DNA from: an uncultured Collinsella sp.
Lineage (GTDB): Bacteria; Actinomycetota; Coriobacteriia; Coriobacteriales; Coriobacteriaceae
Direction of reading: 5' to 3'
Length of the DNA stretch: 32,129 nt
Assembly (NCBI GenBank): GCA_900542555.1
Contig: UQNU01000023.1
Coordinates: forward strand, 1-32,129
Below are positions 1 to 8,408 of the stretch, one piece after another (within the stretch, counting starts at the first letter, position 1; each line of letters opens with the position of its first letter). The notes under the pieces were generated by a model. That model was not told the DNA's origin and did not search any database. It saw nothing but the letters and a program-made list of their open reading frames with translations. The position numbers and the translations under genes were made by a program.

Positions 1-189
1 GATTCGGTCGCACGGAGAGCATTTCCCAGTTGACAAAACTATAGGAACACCCCCCTCCCGCCGGCTTGCCGATCAAAGTTAAGTTGTTTAAACATATACA
101 TAATTCCACAGGATATAACCGCTTTGATACAAAACTGTCAACAGGTAAATATCAACTGGTATTAAATTAAAATACCTCTTTACCTGCGG

Positions 190-219
190 TTTACATGACT
201 GGTATCTATATTGTATTTT
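190..219 (+). promoter_or_regulatory. Candidate promoter in AT-rich region upstream of the pilus locus
   Basis: TTTACA (190-195) and TATTTT (214-219), 18 bases apart, are the best sigma70-like pair I see before the adhesin gene; both are imperfect. The 367-base stretch before that gene holds no convincing coding sequence. It is much richer in A and T than the rest of the window and contains a nested inverted repeat (CAGGTAAA 142-149 with TTTACCTG 179-186, enclosing GGTATT 158-163 and AATACC 171-176). The leader from this promoter would be about 140 bases long. Confidence 0.25.
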
Positions 220-367
220 ATGCATGTGGCATAGACGAACCGTCTTAGAAGTTGCCCCCAATGGGTTCTTGCAATGCGCTAGGTAGGTTCTCATAGATGT
301 TGGGGTTTGTGTTCGATCCGACGATTCGCCGTATTCCACACCGTGTTGTAGGAATTAAGGGACAACT

Positions 368-3300
368 ATGGACGCACACCGCTCACGGTCGCTGGGTATG
401 GCGACCCTGGTCTTTATTTTAATTAGCCTCACCGCCGCAGTTTTTCACGGTGCAGCCCCAGTGCGCGCCGAGGACGTGAGCACGCCGACGCCGATTGTGA
501 TTGATGGGAATACGGCGACGGTTGATGTCAAGCTGTATAAAGATAACAGTCGTACAGAGCTTTTGGGCAATGACGCCGTGACTTCAGTTTCGACCCTCTA
601 CGGAACCTTCTCGGCGAACTTTCTGACTGACAAGGCACCTACGCCTAGGAACTATGCCGCCGTCTATAAGTTCCCTGACACTATTGACGTCGATAACAAT
701 GATGGCGGCGAATTTAGGGATGGGCCTGGTGCTGACGCTGCAATAGCTGGTACATGGAAGATTGAAGACAACAAGGTTGTCTTTACGTTTGACAAGGGCT
801 GGCTTGAACGGAACTCTGCGAACATTCATGTTGCGGCAAACTTCTCGTTCCAGCTTAAAAACAAGGATGTCGGTTCTGGTAGCAACGCATCCGTCGTGTT
901 CCCTGGTGCGGGAACGATCAATATCCCCACCAAGGACGGTACAGTCACCGGGAAGAAGGCGGGGGCCTTCTCCCAGGGATCCGGCGGCGTGGCCAAGGTT
1001 ACCTGGACCGTTAAACTCACCGTCGAGTCATATGCCACGAACGTCAAGTTAACCGATACGCTGGGCGAGAACTTTGAATTTGTGAACGACAGCTTTATGC
1101 TCGACGGAGAGAAGCTCAATCCACAGCCGAAGATCGACGGCCAGACCGTGCGCCTCGACAGCTTGGGCAACCTTTCCCAGGGAGACCATAAGATTACGTA
1201 TGAAACGGTGCTGAAAAGCGGTGTTTCTGCGAGCAACGGTGAATTTATCGACAAGCAGGAAGCATCCAAGAACACGGCGTCGTGGGGGTGGGGCGGTACC
1301 AACGATTGCCAGAACGGCACGGTTACGTTTGCCCCCAGCCCCTTTCGTTACGACATGATTGGCAAGTCTAGCGACCGCAATAGTACGCCGTCCGACATCA
1401 CGTGGACGGTCACACTCAACCAAGGCGAGCTCAAGGCCGACATGAGCGGTTATGTGTTCACCGACACGCTGGACGATAAGCAGACGTATGCGGGGAACTA
1501 TACGGTTTATAAAGGCAGCTCTGGGTCGACTGTTCTTGCCACCGGTGAGCTCGATCAGTCTAAGAAATCCTTTACCTACAAGTTCTCGGACAACCTCGAG
1601 GATAAGTACATCACCTATCGCATTGTTTATCAGACCAAGATGAACGACACGAACTCATACGACACCGTGCACAACAATGCAACTATCGAGCATGGAGGTC
1701 GTGTCTCGGGAGCGGCCGACGGCAAGTTTACGCCGCAGTTAGTGGGCACACCGATCACCAAGAGGCTTGTGAACGATGGTGAGGCTGCGGCGACGGGCAG
1801 AGCAGCATGGGAGACGCGCGTCGCGCTGAAAGCGATCGTTAATGCGGCCAATCCGGATAAGGTGACGGTGAAGGACACGTTTCAGTCGGCGTGGAAGCAA
1901 GAACTTGGTGTTGATTATGGCTCTATAACTATCAAGATCGGTGAAACCGAGCTGTCTCCAAAGTCTCCAAATGCCGATTGGAAGCTAACTAAAAATGAAC
2001 TTGTAGATACTCAGGCTAATAAAGTCGTACCAGAGAATGGTAATAAAAGAAACTTCGACCTAGATATCTATGTTAACGACAAGGTGAAGGCGGCTCTCGA
2101 GAAAGAGGATTACGCCGTCATCACGTACACCACCACTTCCGATGCGCTGCCGGGCTGGTATTCGAACTTCGCATCGGTTAAGGTGCCGGGGCAGAACGGT
2201 GATTGGCCGTACTACACCGATAGCCCAATGTATGTTGTCAACAAGGAAACGACGCCCGCGGTCGAGAAGCCGGAAGCTGAGACGAAGGTGTCTTGGAACG
2301 AGGGCTTCGAATGGAGCGCCGTCGATGGCTCGGACGAGAAGGGCGCATGGATTGTTGAGTGGACGGTGTACGCGAACCATCACAAGAGCGACGCCGGAGA
2401 ATATTATGGAGCCGGAAAGCTCTATGGTAAATCGCTGAATATTGTTGACAGCCTTCCGGACGGCATGAGCTATGTTGCGAATTCCGCCAAGTACACGCTC
2501 GTGCGGAATCCCTACGATCTGCATAAGGATCTTTGGCGCGGAAACGAGGCCGAGGAGGTCGTTACGGATCAGACGCTCGCCGCCGACAACGTCAGCCGCA
2601 ACGGCAACACGGTCACCTTCTCCATCCCCACGACTGAGCTTGAAAGCTATGCCGGCTACGCAAAGCTCACGTACAAGACGGCGGTCAAGCGCAGCAAGCT
2701 CAACACCTCCACGAACAGGGCGGAGTTCACCAACACCGCCAGCATCGAGTCAGGAAACAAAAAGTTCTCCGATAGCGGTATCGTCACCATTAAGAACAAC
2801 GTCATCAAAAAGTCTGGCGAGCAGGTTGCCAATAGCAATCGCATCAAATACACCATTTTTGTTAACGAGTCTGCCGTTGCCCTTAAAAATGGCACCGACT
2901 TCCTCGAGCTCGTCGATACCATGGATGCCAAGTGCACACTGGCGCCGTCGACGCTTAAGGTCTATGAGAGCGTGAGCGGTGCCTGGGTCACGCTGCCCCA
3001 GAAGGACTATTCGTCGAAGATGGAGCAAGTTAAGGATGAATCTGGCTCGCGTGCGAAGTTGACTCTTGAGGTGCCCGACGAGAAATACCTCAAGGTCGAG
3101 TATGAGGTTATCCCGACCGGAAACCCCGGTGAAGAGGTGTCTCTTTCCAATACCGCCGAGCTTACGGGTGTGACGGAAGGCTCGGCGATCGACGAGCAAA
3201 AATGGACCATCCAGAGTGCTTCTGCCAGTGCGGGCGGCAACGGCTACGGCATCACGATGACCAAATACGATGCGCAGCAGGTTGGAGCGACGCTAGGGGG

Positions 3301-4135
3301 AGCTGAATTCACGCTCTATAGCGTGAACATGGATCAGGTCGCAACGGTAGGTATCGAGAATGCAAGGACTAGGTTTGAAACCGCTAAGACCGACGCCAAT
3401 GGCAAGATCTCATTCGGTACAAGAGACAAGGCGATGAGCAATTGCGTGCTCTACCAGCTCGTGGAGACGGATGCGCCCGAAGGCTACGCTGTGGCAAGCC
3501 CCACGTGGATCATGCTCAAGGGCGGCGTGAGCGACGAAGATTATCAAACTGCGCTAGCTAAGGCGAAGACCATCGCCGGCGGTGCGGAGATCATAGGCGA
3601 TGACAAAAAGGACGAGATTTGGGTCTATGACAATCGTCTAAAGGGATCCGCAACAATTCGGGCTAAGAAAGTGCTTGAAGGGGGCACATTCAAGAAGGGG
3701 CAGTTCTCGTTCGCACTCAAGGACGCCGACGGCAAGGTGCTCCAGACGGTGACCAACGACGCCGAGGGCAACGTCTCCTTCAACGTCGACTACAACAAGG
3801 CCGGTACCTACACTTACGCCATCTCTGAGGTCGTCCCCGAGGGCGCCGAGAGCAACGTCAAGGACCACATCGCCTACGACACAATCGGGCACGATGTTAC
3901 GGTTAACGTGACTATCGACAATGAGCATGAGCAGCTCGACACCGTCGTCACGTATGACAATGGCTCCCGGGAGCCGCCGACTTTTACCAACAGGTACTCG
4001 ACCACGCTTCCTGAGGCGGGCGGTGCTGGCTTGACTATGACGTATCTGGCCGGCGCTTCGATGCTGTGTTTTGCTGCGACATGGATGCATGCTCGTCGCC
4101 ATCGCGATCAAGATCGAGGTGGTCGCCGTGAGTAG
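368..4135 (+). CDS. LPXTG-type isopeptide-bond surface adhesin / pilus tip protein
   Basis: A 1255-residue secreted, wall-anchored protein. Residues 1-34 form a signal peptide (hydrophobic MATLVFILISLTAAVF, likely cut after PVRA). A large N-terminal region resembling Cna-type adhesive domains is followed by several Ig-like repeats of about 130-160 residues with the recurring pattern 'W-x-V ... DTL/DTM', typical of isopeptide-stabilised adhesins. About residues 990-1090 form a SpaA/Cna-B-like domain (GAEFTLYSV, then VETDAPEGY). About 1095-1205 form an FctA-like pilin isopeptide linkage domain, with Lys in RAKKVL, Glu in AISEV and Asn in TFTNRY. The sorting signal LPEAG is at 1214-1218, followed by a hydrophobic stretch and a basic tail. 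The start at 368 has only a weak ribosome site (TAAGG). The gene overlaps the following pilin gene by 8 bases. Base composition is uneven, with an AT-rich patch near 1900-2080. The likely role is the tip or adhesive subunit; the ligand is unknown. Confidence 0.85.
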   Translation: MDAHRSRSLGMATLVFILISLTAAVFHGAAPVRAEDVSTPTPIVIDGNTATVDVKLYKDNSRTELLGNDAVTSVSTLYGTFSANFLTDKAPTPRNYAAVYKFPDTIDVDNNDGGEFRDGPGADAAIAGTWKIEDNKVVFTFDKGWLERNSANIHVAANFSFQLKNKDVGSGSNASVVFPGAGTINIPTKDGTVTGKKAGAFSQGSGGVAKVTWTVKLTVESYATNVKLTDTLGENFEFVNDSFMLDGEKLNPQPKIDGQTVRLDSLGNLSQGDHKITYETVLKSGVSASNGEFIDKQEASKNTASWGWGGTNDCQNGTVTFAPSPFRYDMIGKSSDRNSTPSDITWTVTLNQGELKADMSGYVFTDTLDDKQTYAGNYTVYKGSSGSTVLATGELDQSKKSFTYKFSDNLEDKYITYRIVYQTKMNDTNSYDTVHNNATIEHGGRVSGAADGKFTPQLVGTPITKRLVNDGEAAATGRAAWETRVALKAIVNAANPDKVTVKDTFQSAWKQELGVDYGSITIKIGETELSPKSPNADWKLTKNELVDTQANKVVPENGNKRNFDLDIYVNDKVKAALEKEDYAVITYTTTSDALPGWYSNFASVKVPGQNGDWPYYTDSPMYVVNKETTPAVEKPEAETKVSWNEGFEWSAVDGSDEKGAWIVEWTVYANHHKSDAGEYYGAGKLYGKSLNIVDSLPDGMSYVANSAKYTLVRNPYDLHKDLWRGNEAEEVVTDQTLAADNVSRNGNTVTFSIPTTELESYAGYAKLTYKTAVKRSKLNTSTNRAEFTNTASIESGNKKFSDSGIVTIKNNVIKKSGEQVANSNRIKYTIFVNESAVALKNGTDFLELVDTMDAKCTLAPSTLKVYESVSGAWVTLPQKDYSSKMEQVKDESGSRAKLTLEVPDEKYLKVEYEVIPTGNPGEEVSLSNTAELTGVTEGSAIDEQKWTIQSASASAGGNGYGITMTKYDAQQVGATLGGAEFTLYSVNMDQVATVGIENARTRFETAKTDANGKISFGTRDKAMSNCVLYQLVETDAPEGYAVASPTWIMLKGGVSDEDYQTALAKAKTIAGGAEIIGDDKKDEIWVYDNRLKGSATIRAKKVLEGGTFKKGQFSFALKDADGKVLQTVTNDAEGNVSFNVDYNKAGTYTYAISEVVPEGAESNVKDHIAYDTIGHDVTVNVTIDNEHEQLDTVVTYDNGSREPPTFTNRYSTTLPEAGGAGLTMTYLAGASMLCFAATWMHARRHRDQDRGGRRE

Positions 4136-5771
4136 GCTTTGGCGCCGCTTGTTGGCCGTGACGACGATAGTTACGGTCGCTATGCTCTCTTTTGCGATGC
4201 TGCCCGGGACGGCTCATGCTGCCGATACCGGTGCCATCACAGTGGACGGTACAGTCGCGACTCAGTATGACGCGTACCAGCTCTTTTCAGCGACCGTTGC
4301 CGACGATGACGATGCCGACCAAGAGGTAGCAACCGATGTAACGTGGGCGAATGACGCCGTTCGCCAGGCCGTTCTCCCTGTGCTTCATGATGCGGGGCTC
4401 GACAGCACGGCCTCGACGGCGCAAGCGGCTGCCGAATGGATGAATGCCGACGGGCACATGACGACCGTGCTGACGGCAAGGCTGGCCCGCGCGATACGCA
4501 ATGCCGGTGCCGCTTCTGTGGCCCTTAACGCGGGCACGACGGCCGAGCTGCCCTGCGGCTACTGGCTCATCGTCGCCGACGACGACGCCATCGCCCAGGG
4601 CGAGACCGGCACCGCGCCGATCATGGCCCTGGTGGGCGGCAGCGCCGTCGCCGTCAAGCCCAAGGCGGCGACCCCCAAGGTGGCCAAGCACGTGCTGGAG
4701 GACGGCACCGCCGCCTGGGGCAAGGCCGCCGACGCCACGGCCGCCGACGACCTGTACTGGCGCCTCTCTGCCACGGTCCCGGCGGGCCTCACGGCCTACG
4801 ACACCTATACGGTTCGGTTCGTCGACACCATGAGCGCGGGGCTCGACCCCTCCAAGGTGGCCGCGAGCATGCGCGTGTACGTGGCGGCGGGCGCGGACGG
4901 CGGCTTCGACGCCGTCGTATGTGAGGGCGGTAACGCCAACTCGACGCCGGCTAAAGGGTGGACGGACATTACTTCACATTGCAGGGTCTCGATCGAGGGC
5001 AATGCCTTCACCGTGCGCACCGGCGACCTGATCGCCGCGCTCGGCGGGGCCGACGCCTTCGCCGCGGGCGCTCGAGTGGTCGCCGTGTACGACGCGCCGT
5101 TGGGGGCCAACTGCAATCGAGGCGCTACCAAGGGCAACCCCAACGAGGTCTACCTGCGTTACCCGCGCTCTCCCCTCGCCGACCAGTCCGGCGACACCGG
5201 ATTCACTCGCACGCCGAGCGATGACGCTGCGGCCTATACCTGGGGACTCAGTCTGATCAAGCGCTCAGGCGCAGACGATAAGCCGCTCGCGGGCGCCAAG
5301 CTGCGCATCATCGATGACCGCGGGCGCATCCTAACGACTGACGGCTCGTGGTCGATGGATGCCGGCGCGTGCGTCACCACGGGCGCGGGTGGCCATGTGG
5401 AATTGAGCGGTGTGGACGCGGGTGTCTACACCGTCGAAGAGGTCGCGGCTCCCAAGGGATACACCGCCTTTGAGGGCAAACGTACGGTGACGGTTACGGT
5501 CGAGGGCCTGGACGTTAAACAGGTGGCGGCCGCGAAGCCCAAGGTGACCGTATCGGTCGAAAGACCCCTACGGGTTGATACAGCCGATGCCGGGACGGGT
5601 TCGATTGAACTGTCGGTGCTCAACACCCCAAGTAAAGAAGCAAATCGAGGCTTTATGCCCTCGACGGGAGATAGAACGTTGGTACTGGTGGCGGTTTTGG
5701 CTGCCATCGGAGTGGCGGCTATTTTTGTCGCGCTCGCTATCAAGCGGGGAGGAAGTCGCCGTGAAAAATAA
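4128..5771 (+). CDS. SpaA-like major pilin, isopeptide-forming fimbrial protein
   Basis: A 547-residue fimbrial subunit. I chose the GTG start at 4128, which overlaps the adhesin stop and has AGGTGG just upstream; the upstream ATG at 4071 would put 19 unrelated residues before the signal peptide. Residues 1-31 are a signal peptide ending AHA. An N-terminal pilin domain follows. The segment VAVKPKAATPKVAKHV carries lysines where the pilin-motif lysine of SpaA pilins sits. The middle domain (TYTVRFVDTMSAGLDPSKV) matches the fimbrial isopeptide D2 type, and a C-terminal SpaA domain has the E-box-like YTVEEVAAPKGY. The sorting signal is MPSTG (510-514), a variant of LPXTG, with a membrane segment and basic tail. 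It is probably the shaft subunit polymerised by a sortase, but no pilin-specific sortase gene follows. GC content is clearly higher than in the adhesin gene, especially 4560-5200. Confidence 0.85.
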   Translation: MSRLWRRLLAVTTIVTVAMLSFAMLPGTAHAADTGAITVDGTVATQYDAYQLFSATVADDDDADQEVATDVTWANDAVRQAVLPVLHDAGLDSTASTAQAAAEWMNADGHMTTVLTARLARAIRNAGAASVALNAGTTAELPCGYWLIVADDDAIAQGETGTAPIMALVGGSAVAVKPKAATPKVAKHVLEDGTAAWGKAADATAADDLYWRLSATVPAGLTAYDTYTVRFVDTMSAGLDPSKVAASMRVYVAAGADGGFDAVVCEGGNANSTPAKGWTDITSHCRVSIEGNAFTVRTGDLIAALGGADAFAAGARVVAVYDAPLGANCNRGATKGNPNEVYLRYPRSPLADQSGDTGFTRTPSDDAAAYTWGLSLIKRSGADDKPLAGAKLRIIDDRGRILTTDGSWSMDAGACVTTGAGGHVELSGVDAGVYTVEEVAAPKGYTAFEGKRTVTVTVEGLDVKQVAAAKPKVTVSVERPLRVDTADAGTGSIELSVLNTPSKEANRGFMPSTGDRTLVLVAVLAAIGVAAIFVALAIKRGGSRREK

Positions 5772-5814
5772 TTGTCCCCCTTGCTTAATGGCGTGCCGCC
5801 TCCGTAGCGAGTGA
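5761..5814 (+). pseudogene. Possible truncated third gene of the pilus operon
   Basis: A GTG start at 5761 lies within the last codons of the pilin gene and is preceded by GGGGAGGAAG, a strong ribosome site. The junction (GTCGCCGTGA) is the same ten bases as at the adhesin/pilin junction (4122-4131), so it looks like a further coupled gene. The frame reads only 17 codons (MKNNCPPCLMACRLRSE) before TGA, and nothing after it resembles a sortase up to the terminator at 5881. I infer a decayed or deleted gene, perhaps a class C sortase; a chance start codon is the alternative. Confidence 0.35.
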
Positions 5815-5880
5815 CGCGCAGGCCTACCGACCTGATGATCATTGGTTTTGAAAAAAACTACTAGAGAACCCTCCAAGAAA

Positions 5881-5917
5881 AGCGGGGCACCCGGTCGATG
5901 CGATCGGGTGCCCCGCT
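5881..5917. terminator. Bidirectional terminator between pilus locus and bactofilin gene
   Basis: Perfect 13-bp stem (AGCGGGGCACCCG 5881-5893 with its complement 5905-5917) and an 11-base loop. It is preceded by an A-rich run and followed by TCGTTTG, so it could serve both the plus-strand pilus operon and the minus-strand gene ending at 5994. Confidence 0.8.
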
Positions 5918-5952
5918 TCGTTTGTTGGTGCAAAGTAACCCGACCCCTCTGC

Positions 5953-5987
5953 ATCATCACAAAGGTGCTTGTCCCCTTTGTGGTGGT
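5953..5987. repeat. Hairpin just beyond the bactofilin stop codon
   Basis: Thirteen-bp stem (5953-5965 with 5975-5987, two G.T pairs) around the loop TGCTTGTCC. It sits 6 bases past the minus-strand stop codon and lacks a clean T-run. It may act as a second transcription end or be a copy of a dispersed intergenic hairpin. Confidence 0.5.
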
Positions 5988-5993
5988 TGGTGG

Positions 5994-7139
5994 CTAAGCG
6001 GTGGGGAGTCCTGGCGTGTTAGCCGGCTGCTGCGGCTTGAGGTGGGCGTTGCGCCAGATGGTTTGGATGATGTAGCCGAACATAAAGACGAAGGCCACGC
6101 CGCTGATGAAATCGCCTACGAGGGGGATTGCCGTAAGCGCGCCCGCGGCGATGCCGCCCACGGCTGCCATGGCGTAGCGGTTCTGGTTGTGTCCGACCAT
6201 GCGGACAATGGCGCACCCCGTAAATGCGCTCGACACCAACGCGATGCCTATAACGCCGCACAAGAGGGCTCCGGCAAGCGACAGACCAGCGATAGAGATG
6301 ATCAGCAGTAGGACGGCGGGGACGATAGCAATCGTACCCAGAAGACCGCTCACCCACAGGGGCGTGGGGTGCTGGTGGAGCATGCCGGCGGCGCTGGCAG
6401 TCGCACGCGGGAAGACGAGCTCGAGCAGCAGAGCGACAAAGCAGGTCGAGAGTGCCGCGGCGACGATACCGCCGATGACATCGTTAACGGTGGAAGTATC
6501 CTCGTTCTCGGTGCGGTCGATCTTGAGCGCGCCGACCTCGGCTCCCGCGGCGCGCTCGGGGTCCTCGGAGACGTGCGCGTTCACGGTGCCGGTGATGTGG
6601 GCGTTTTTGCCCAGGATGAGCTTGTCGGCCCAAACCTCAACATCGCCCTCGACGGTGCCATCGATAGTCACCGTATCGCCCGCAAGCGCTGCCGACTTGG
6701 TGGAGCCGCGCAGGGCAACCGTTTCGCCTATCGCGTAGAAACAGTTGGCGGTGCTGTCGGAATTGAGTACGACGTGCTGACCGACGACCGTGACGCTGCC
6801 ATCAACCGTAGTCTTGGCAATGTCGATGGTGCGCGCCGCCAAGCGGACGGCGCCGCCCACCGTGCAGTCGCGGATGGAGAGGCTCTCGCCTGCTGCAATT
6901 ATGTCGCGGCCGATGGACGCATCGTCCAAGTTGAGGGCCTGACCTGCCCAGTACAGGTCACCTTCGACGCCGGACGAATTGGCGTCATTGTCGGTCGCAA
7001 GTACGTTGCCTGCGGTGTCCGTGCCGGCGAACGACGCCGTGGGAAGTGCGGTGACCGCTAGAGCGATGAACGCGAATAAGATCGTGATGCGGCCCCACGC
7101 TTTGCGGCGCTGGGTCGACGGGAATTGATTACAGGGCAT
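5994..7139 (-). CDS. Secreted/membrane bactofilin-like polymer-forming protein
   Basis: A 381-residue protein. The start at 7139 (MPCNQFPST) is preceded by GAAGGA at normal spacing; an in-frame ATG 16 codons upstream lacks one. Residues 14-38 form a signal peptide or first membrane segment (ITILFAFIALAVTALPTASFA). Residues about 50-185 are a beta-helical stretch of short alternating hydrophobic repeats (GRDIIAAGESLSIRDCTVGG, GTVEGDVEVWADKLILG), the pattern of the polymer-forming/bactofilin family. The C-terminal half has four or five predicted membrane helices. Classical bactofilins are small cytosolic scaffolds, so this is a surface-exposed or membrane-anchored relative, probably acting at the envelope; its exact role is unknown. 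The next minus-strand gene upstream ends at 7246, 106 bases away, and I see no clear promoter in that gap. Confidence 0.7.
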   Translation of the reverse strand: MPCNQFPSTQRRKAWGRITILFAFIALAVTALPTASFAGTDTAGNVLATDNDANSSGVEGDLYWAGQALNLDDASIGRDIIAAGESLSIRDCTVGGAVRLAARTIDIAKTTVDGSVTVVGQHVVLNSDSTANCFYAIGETVALRGSTKSAALAGDTVTIDGTVEGDVEVWADKLILGKNAHITGTVNAHVSEDPERAAGAEVGALKIDRTENEDTSTVNDVIGGIVAAALSTCFVALLLELVFPRATASAAGMLHQHPTPLWVSGLLGTIAIVPAVLLLIISIAGLSLAGALLCGVIGIALVSSAFTGCAIVRMVGHNQNRYAMAAVGGIAAGALTAIPLVGDFISGVAFVFMFGYIIQTIWRNAHLKPQQPANTPGLPTA

Positions 7140-7245
7140 AGTGAATCCTTCGTCAGATGCTCGACATGCACCTAACAGGGTACCCAACGCGTGGGCGCTC
7201 TAAAAGAACCTCTCGGTTGCATTTCGAAGGATGAGCCCGCGCCAC

Positions 7246-7935
7246 CTACTTTTTGCGGTGCAAAAAGCGTGCGATGTCATCCTCGGTGGGGCTTTTGATA
7301 TCAAAGCGCAGCGACAGCCAGCGCAGTCCCATGGTCACCACGACGCAAACGACCAGTGCGACGACATTGCTGACCAAGCCGCTCATGACAAGGCAAACAT
7401 AGCTTGCCGATCCGGCGATGGCCGCGATGGCATAGAAGTTGGTGCGCTGGAAGATACCCGGCACCACACCCATAAAACCATCTCGCAACATGCCGCCGCC
7501 CACCGCGGTGAAAAAGCCCATCATGATGCACACCGCCGGCGCAAAGCCGTAGACCAGCGCCTTGTCTGCTCCAGTGGCGGCGTAGATGCCGACCGAGATG
7601 ATGTCGAGCAGGGGAATGAGTTTTTCGGGTTTGTCGACGATTGCCGGGAAAATATAGATGATGGCTGCCGTGGCAATGGAAAGCGGGAGTGCCATCGGCT
7701 GGTTGAGGATGTAGACGTTGCCCACCTGCAACGTCATGTCGCGCAAGAGACCGCCGCCCAGACCGCAGACCACCGCGAGCGCGACCGCGCCCACCAGGTC
7801 GAGCTTGTGCTCGCGCGCAACCAGTACACCCGAGATCGATGCAGCGACGACGGCGAACATCTCGAGCCAAAACGGAATAGCGACCATGGCATCCGAGGCA
7901 TGTGAGGTAATGGTTACGGCAGCGACGACGGGCAA
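7246..7935 (-). CDS. TRIC/UPF0126 family membrane protein
   Basis: A 229-residue integral membrane protein with about seven hydrophobic helices and two glycine-rich half-repeats: VVCGLGGGLLRDM near residue 60 and AVGGGMLRDGFMG near 145. These are the hallmark of the UPF0126 (YicG/YadS) family, related to trimeric intracellular cation channels; glycine transport has been proposed for some members. The start is TTG at 7935, supported by AGAAGGAC 7 bases upstream; the first internal ATG would remove part of the first helix. It may share a transcript with the bactofilin-like gene downstream. The substrate cannot be read from the sequence. Confidence 0.8.
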   Translation of the reverse strand: MPVVAAVTITSHASDAMVAIPFWLEMFAVVAASISGVLVAREHKLDLVGAVALAVVCGLGGGLLRDMTLQVGNVYILNQPMALPLSIATAAIIYIFPAIVDKPEKLIPLLDIISVGIYAATGADKALVYGFAPAVCIMMGFFTAVGGGMLRDGFMGVVPGIFQRTNFYAIAAIAGSASYVCLVMSGLVSNVVALVVCVVVTMGLRWLSLRFDIKSPTEDDIARFLHRKK

Positions 7936-8100
7936 GATGGGGTCCTTCTGATTGCAGGTTTAGACAATGCCCGTACATAGTACATGGTTGGCGGGCGTGG
8001 CGACCCTATTGCTCGGTAAACGGTCGGGACTGGGTGGGGGCGTAGGTACCATGTTTGGGGATCTGGGTTGATGCTGAACGCGATGGGGGCGTGGCTGAAT

Positions 8101-8207
8101 AGGAGGGATGTCTAAATTTTGAGCAGCGCTCAAAATTTATCCGATCGGCTTACGCCGACCGCGCTGCGCTAAAGACGCGCCACTGGCGCGTTCGAATCCC
8201 TCCTCCT
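8101..8207 (+). other. Structured intergenic element ending in a tRNA-Ser-like 3' segment
   Basis: AGGAGGGAT (8101-8109) pairs with ATCCCTCCT (8196-8204), enclosing a perfect 12-bp hairpin (8113-8124 with 8128-8139, loop AGC) and smaller GC-rich hairpins (CGGC/GCCG near 8145-8158 and CGCGCCA/TGGCGCG near 8176-8190). The last 18 bases (8190-8207, GTTCGAATCCCTCCTCCT) are identical to the T-loop and acceptor region of the neighbouring tRNA-Ser, in inverted orientation. The arms needed for a functional tRNA are missing. It may be a tRNA remnant, an attachment scar or a structured RNA. The rest of the gene-free stretch 7936-8269 shows nothing I recognise except the tRNA terminator. Confidence 0.4.
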
Positions 8208-8228
8208 GCGCGTAATTGAAATGTGCCC

Positions 8229-8257
8229 AAAAAGAAAAAAGCCCCATTGCTGGGGCT
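8229..8257 (-). terminator. Terminator of tRNA-Ser(CGA)
   Basis: Read on the minus strand, a 7-bp stem AGCCCCA/TGGGGCT (8240-8257, loop of 4) is followed by T6CT5. It ends the transcript 12 bases beyond the tRNA CCA. Confidence 0.8.
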
Positions 8258-8269
8258 CATACCATCTAA

Positions 8270-8360
8270 TGGCGGAGGAGGAGGGATTCGAACCCTCGTG
8301 ACCTTATACAGGCCAAACGGTTTTCGAGACCGCCGCATTCAACCACTCTGCCACCCCTCC
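8270..8360 (-). tRNA. tRNA-Ser (anticodon CGA)
   Basis: A 91-base class II tRNA with CCA encoded in the genome. The acceptor GGAGGGG pairs with CTCCTCC, discriminator G. The anticodon loop contains CTCGAAA, giving anticodon CGA, which reads UCG serine codons. A long variable arm (CCTGTATAAGGTC region) and T-arm GAGGG-TTCGAAT-CCCTC are present. It follows tRNA-Ser(GGA) on the same strand. Confidence 0.95.
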
Positions 8361-8369
8361 GCGTGGGGT

Positions 8370-8400
8370 AAAAACAAAGCAGGCTCGAAGGCCTGCTTTG
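8370..8400 (-). terminator. Terminator of tRNA-Ser(GGA)
   Basis: On the minus strand a perfect 10-bp stem CAAAGCAGGC/GCCTGCTTTG (8375-8400, loop of 6) is followed by five T residues. It lies between the two tRNA-Ser genes, so the downstream CGA gene needs read-through or its own promoter. Confidence 0.85.
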
Positions 8401-8408
8401 GAATTAAC

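Noticed and set aside
31..59. Promoter from the perfect TTGACA at 31-36
   Set aside because: The position 16-18 bases downstream is a C-rich run with no -10 box.
88..339. 83-codon minus-strand frame in the upstream AT-rich region
   Set aside because: No ribosome site, odd composition and no recognisable fold; it probably covers regulatory DNA.
8190..8207. Classical attL/attR pair of an integrated element
   Set aside because: The tRNA-Ser segment and its copy are inverted and only about 70 bases apart with no integrase, so they do not bound an element as they stand.
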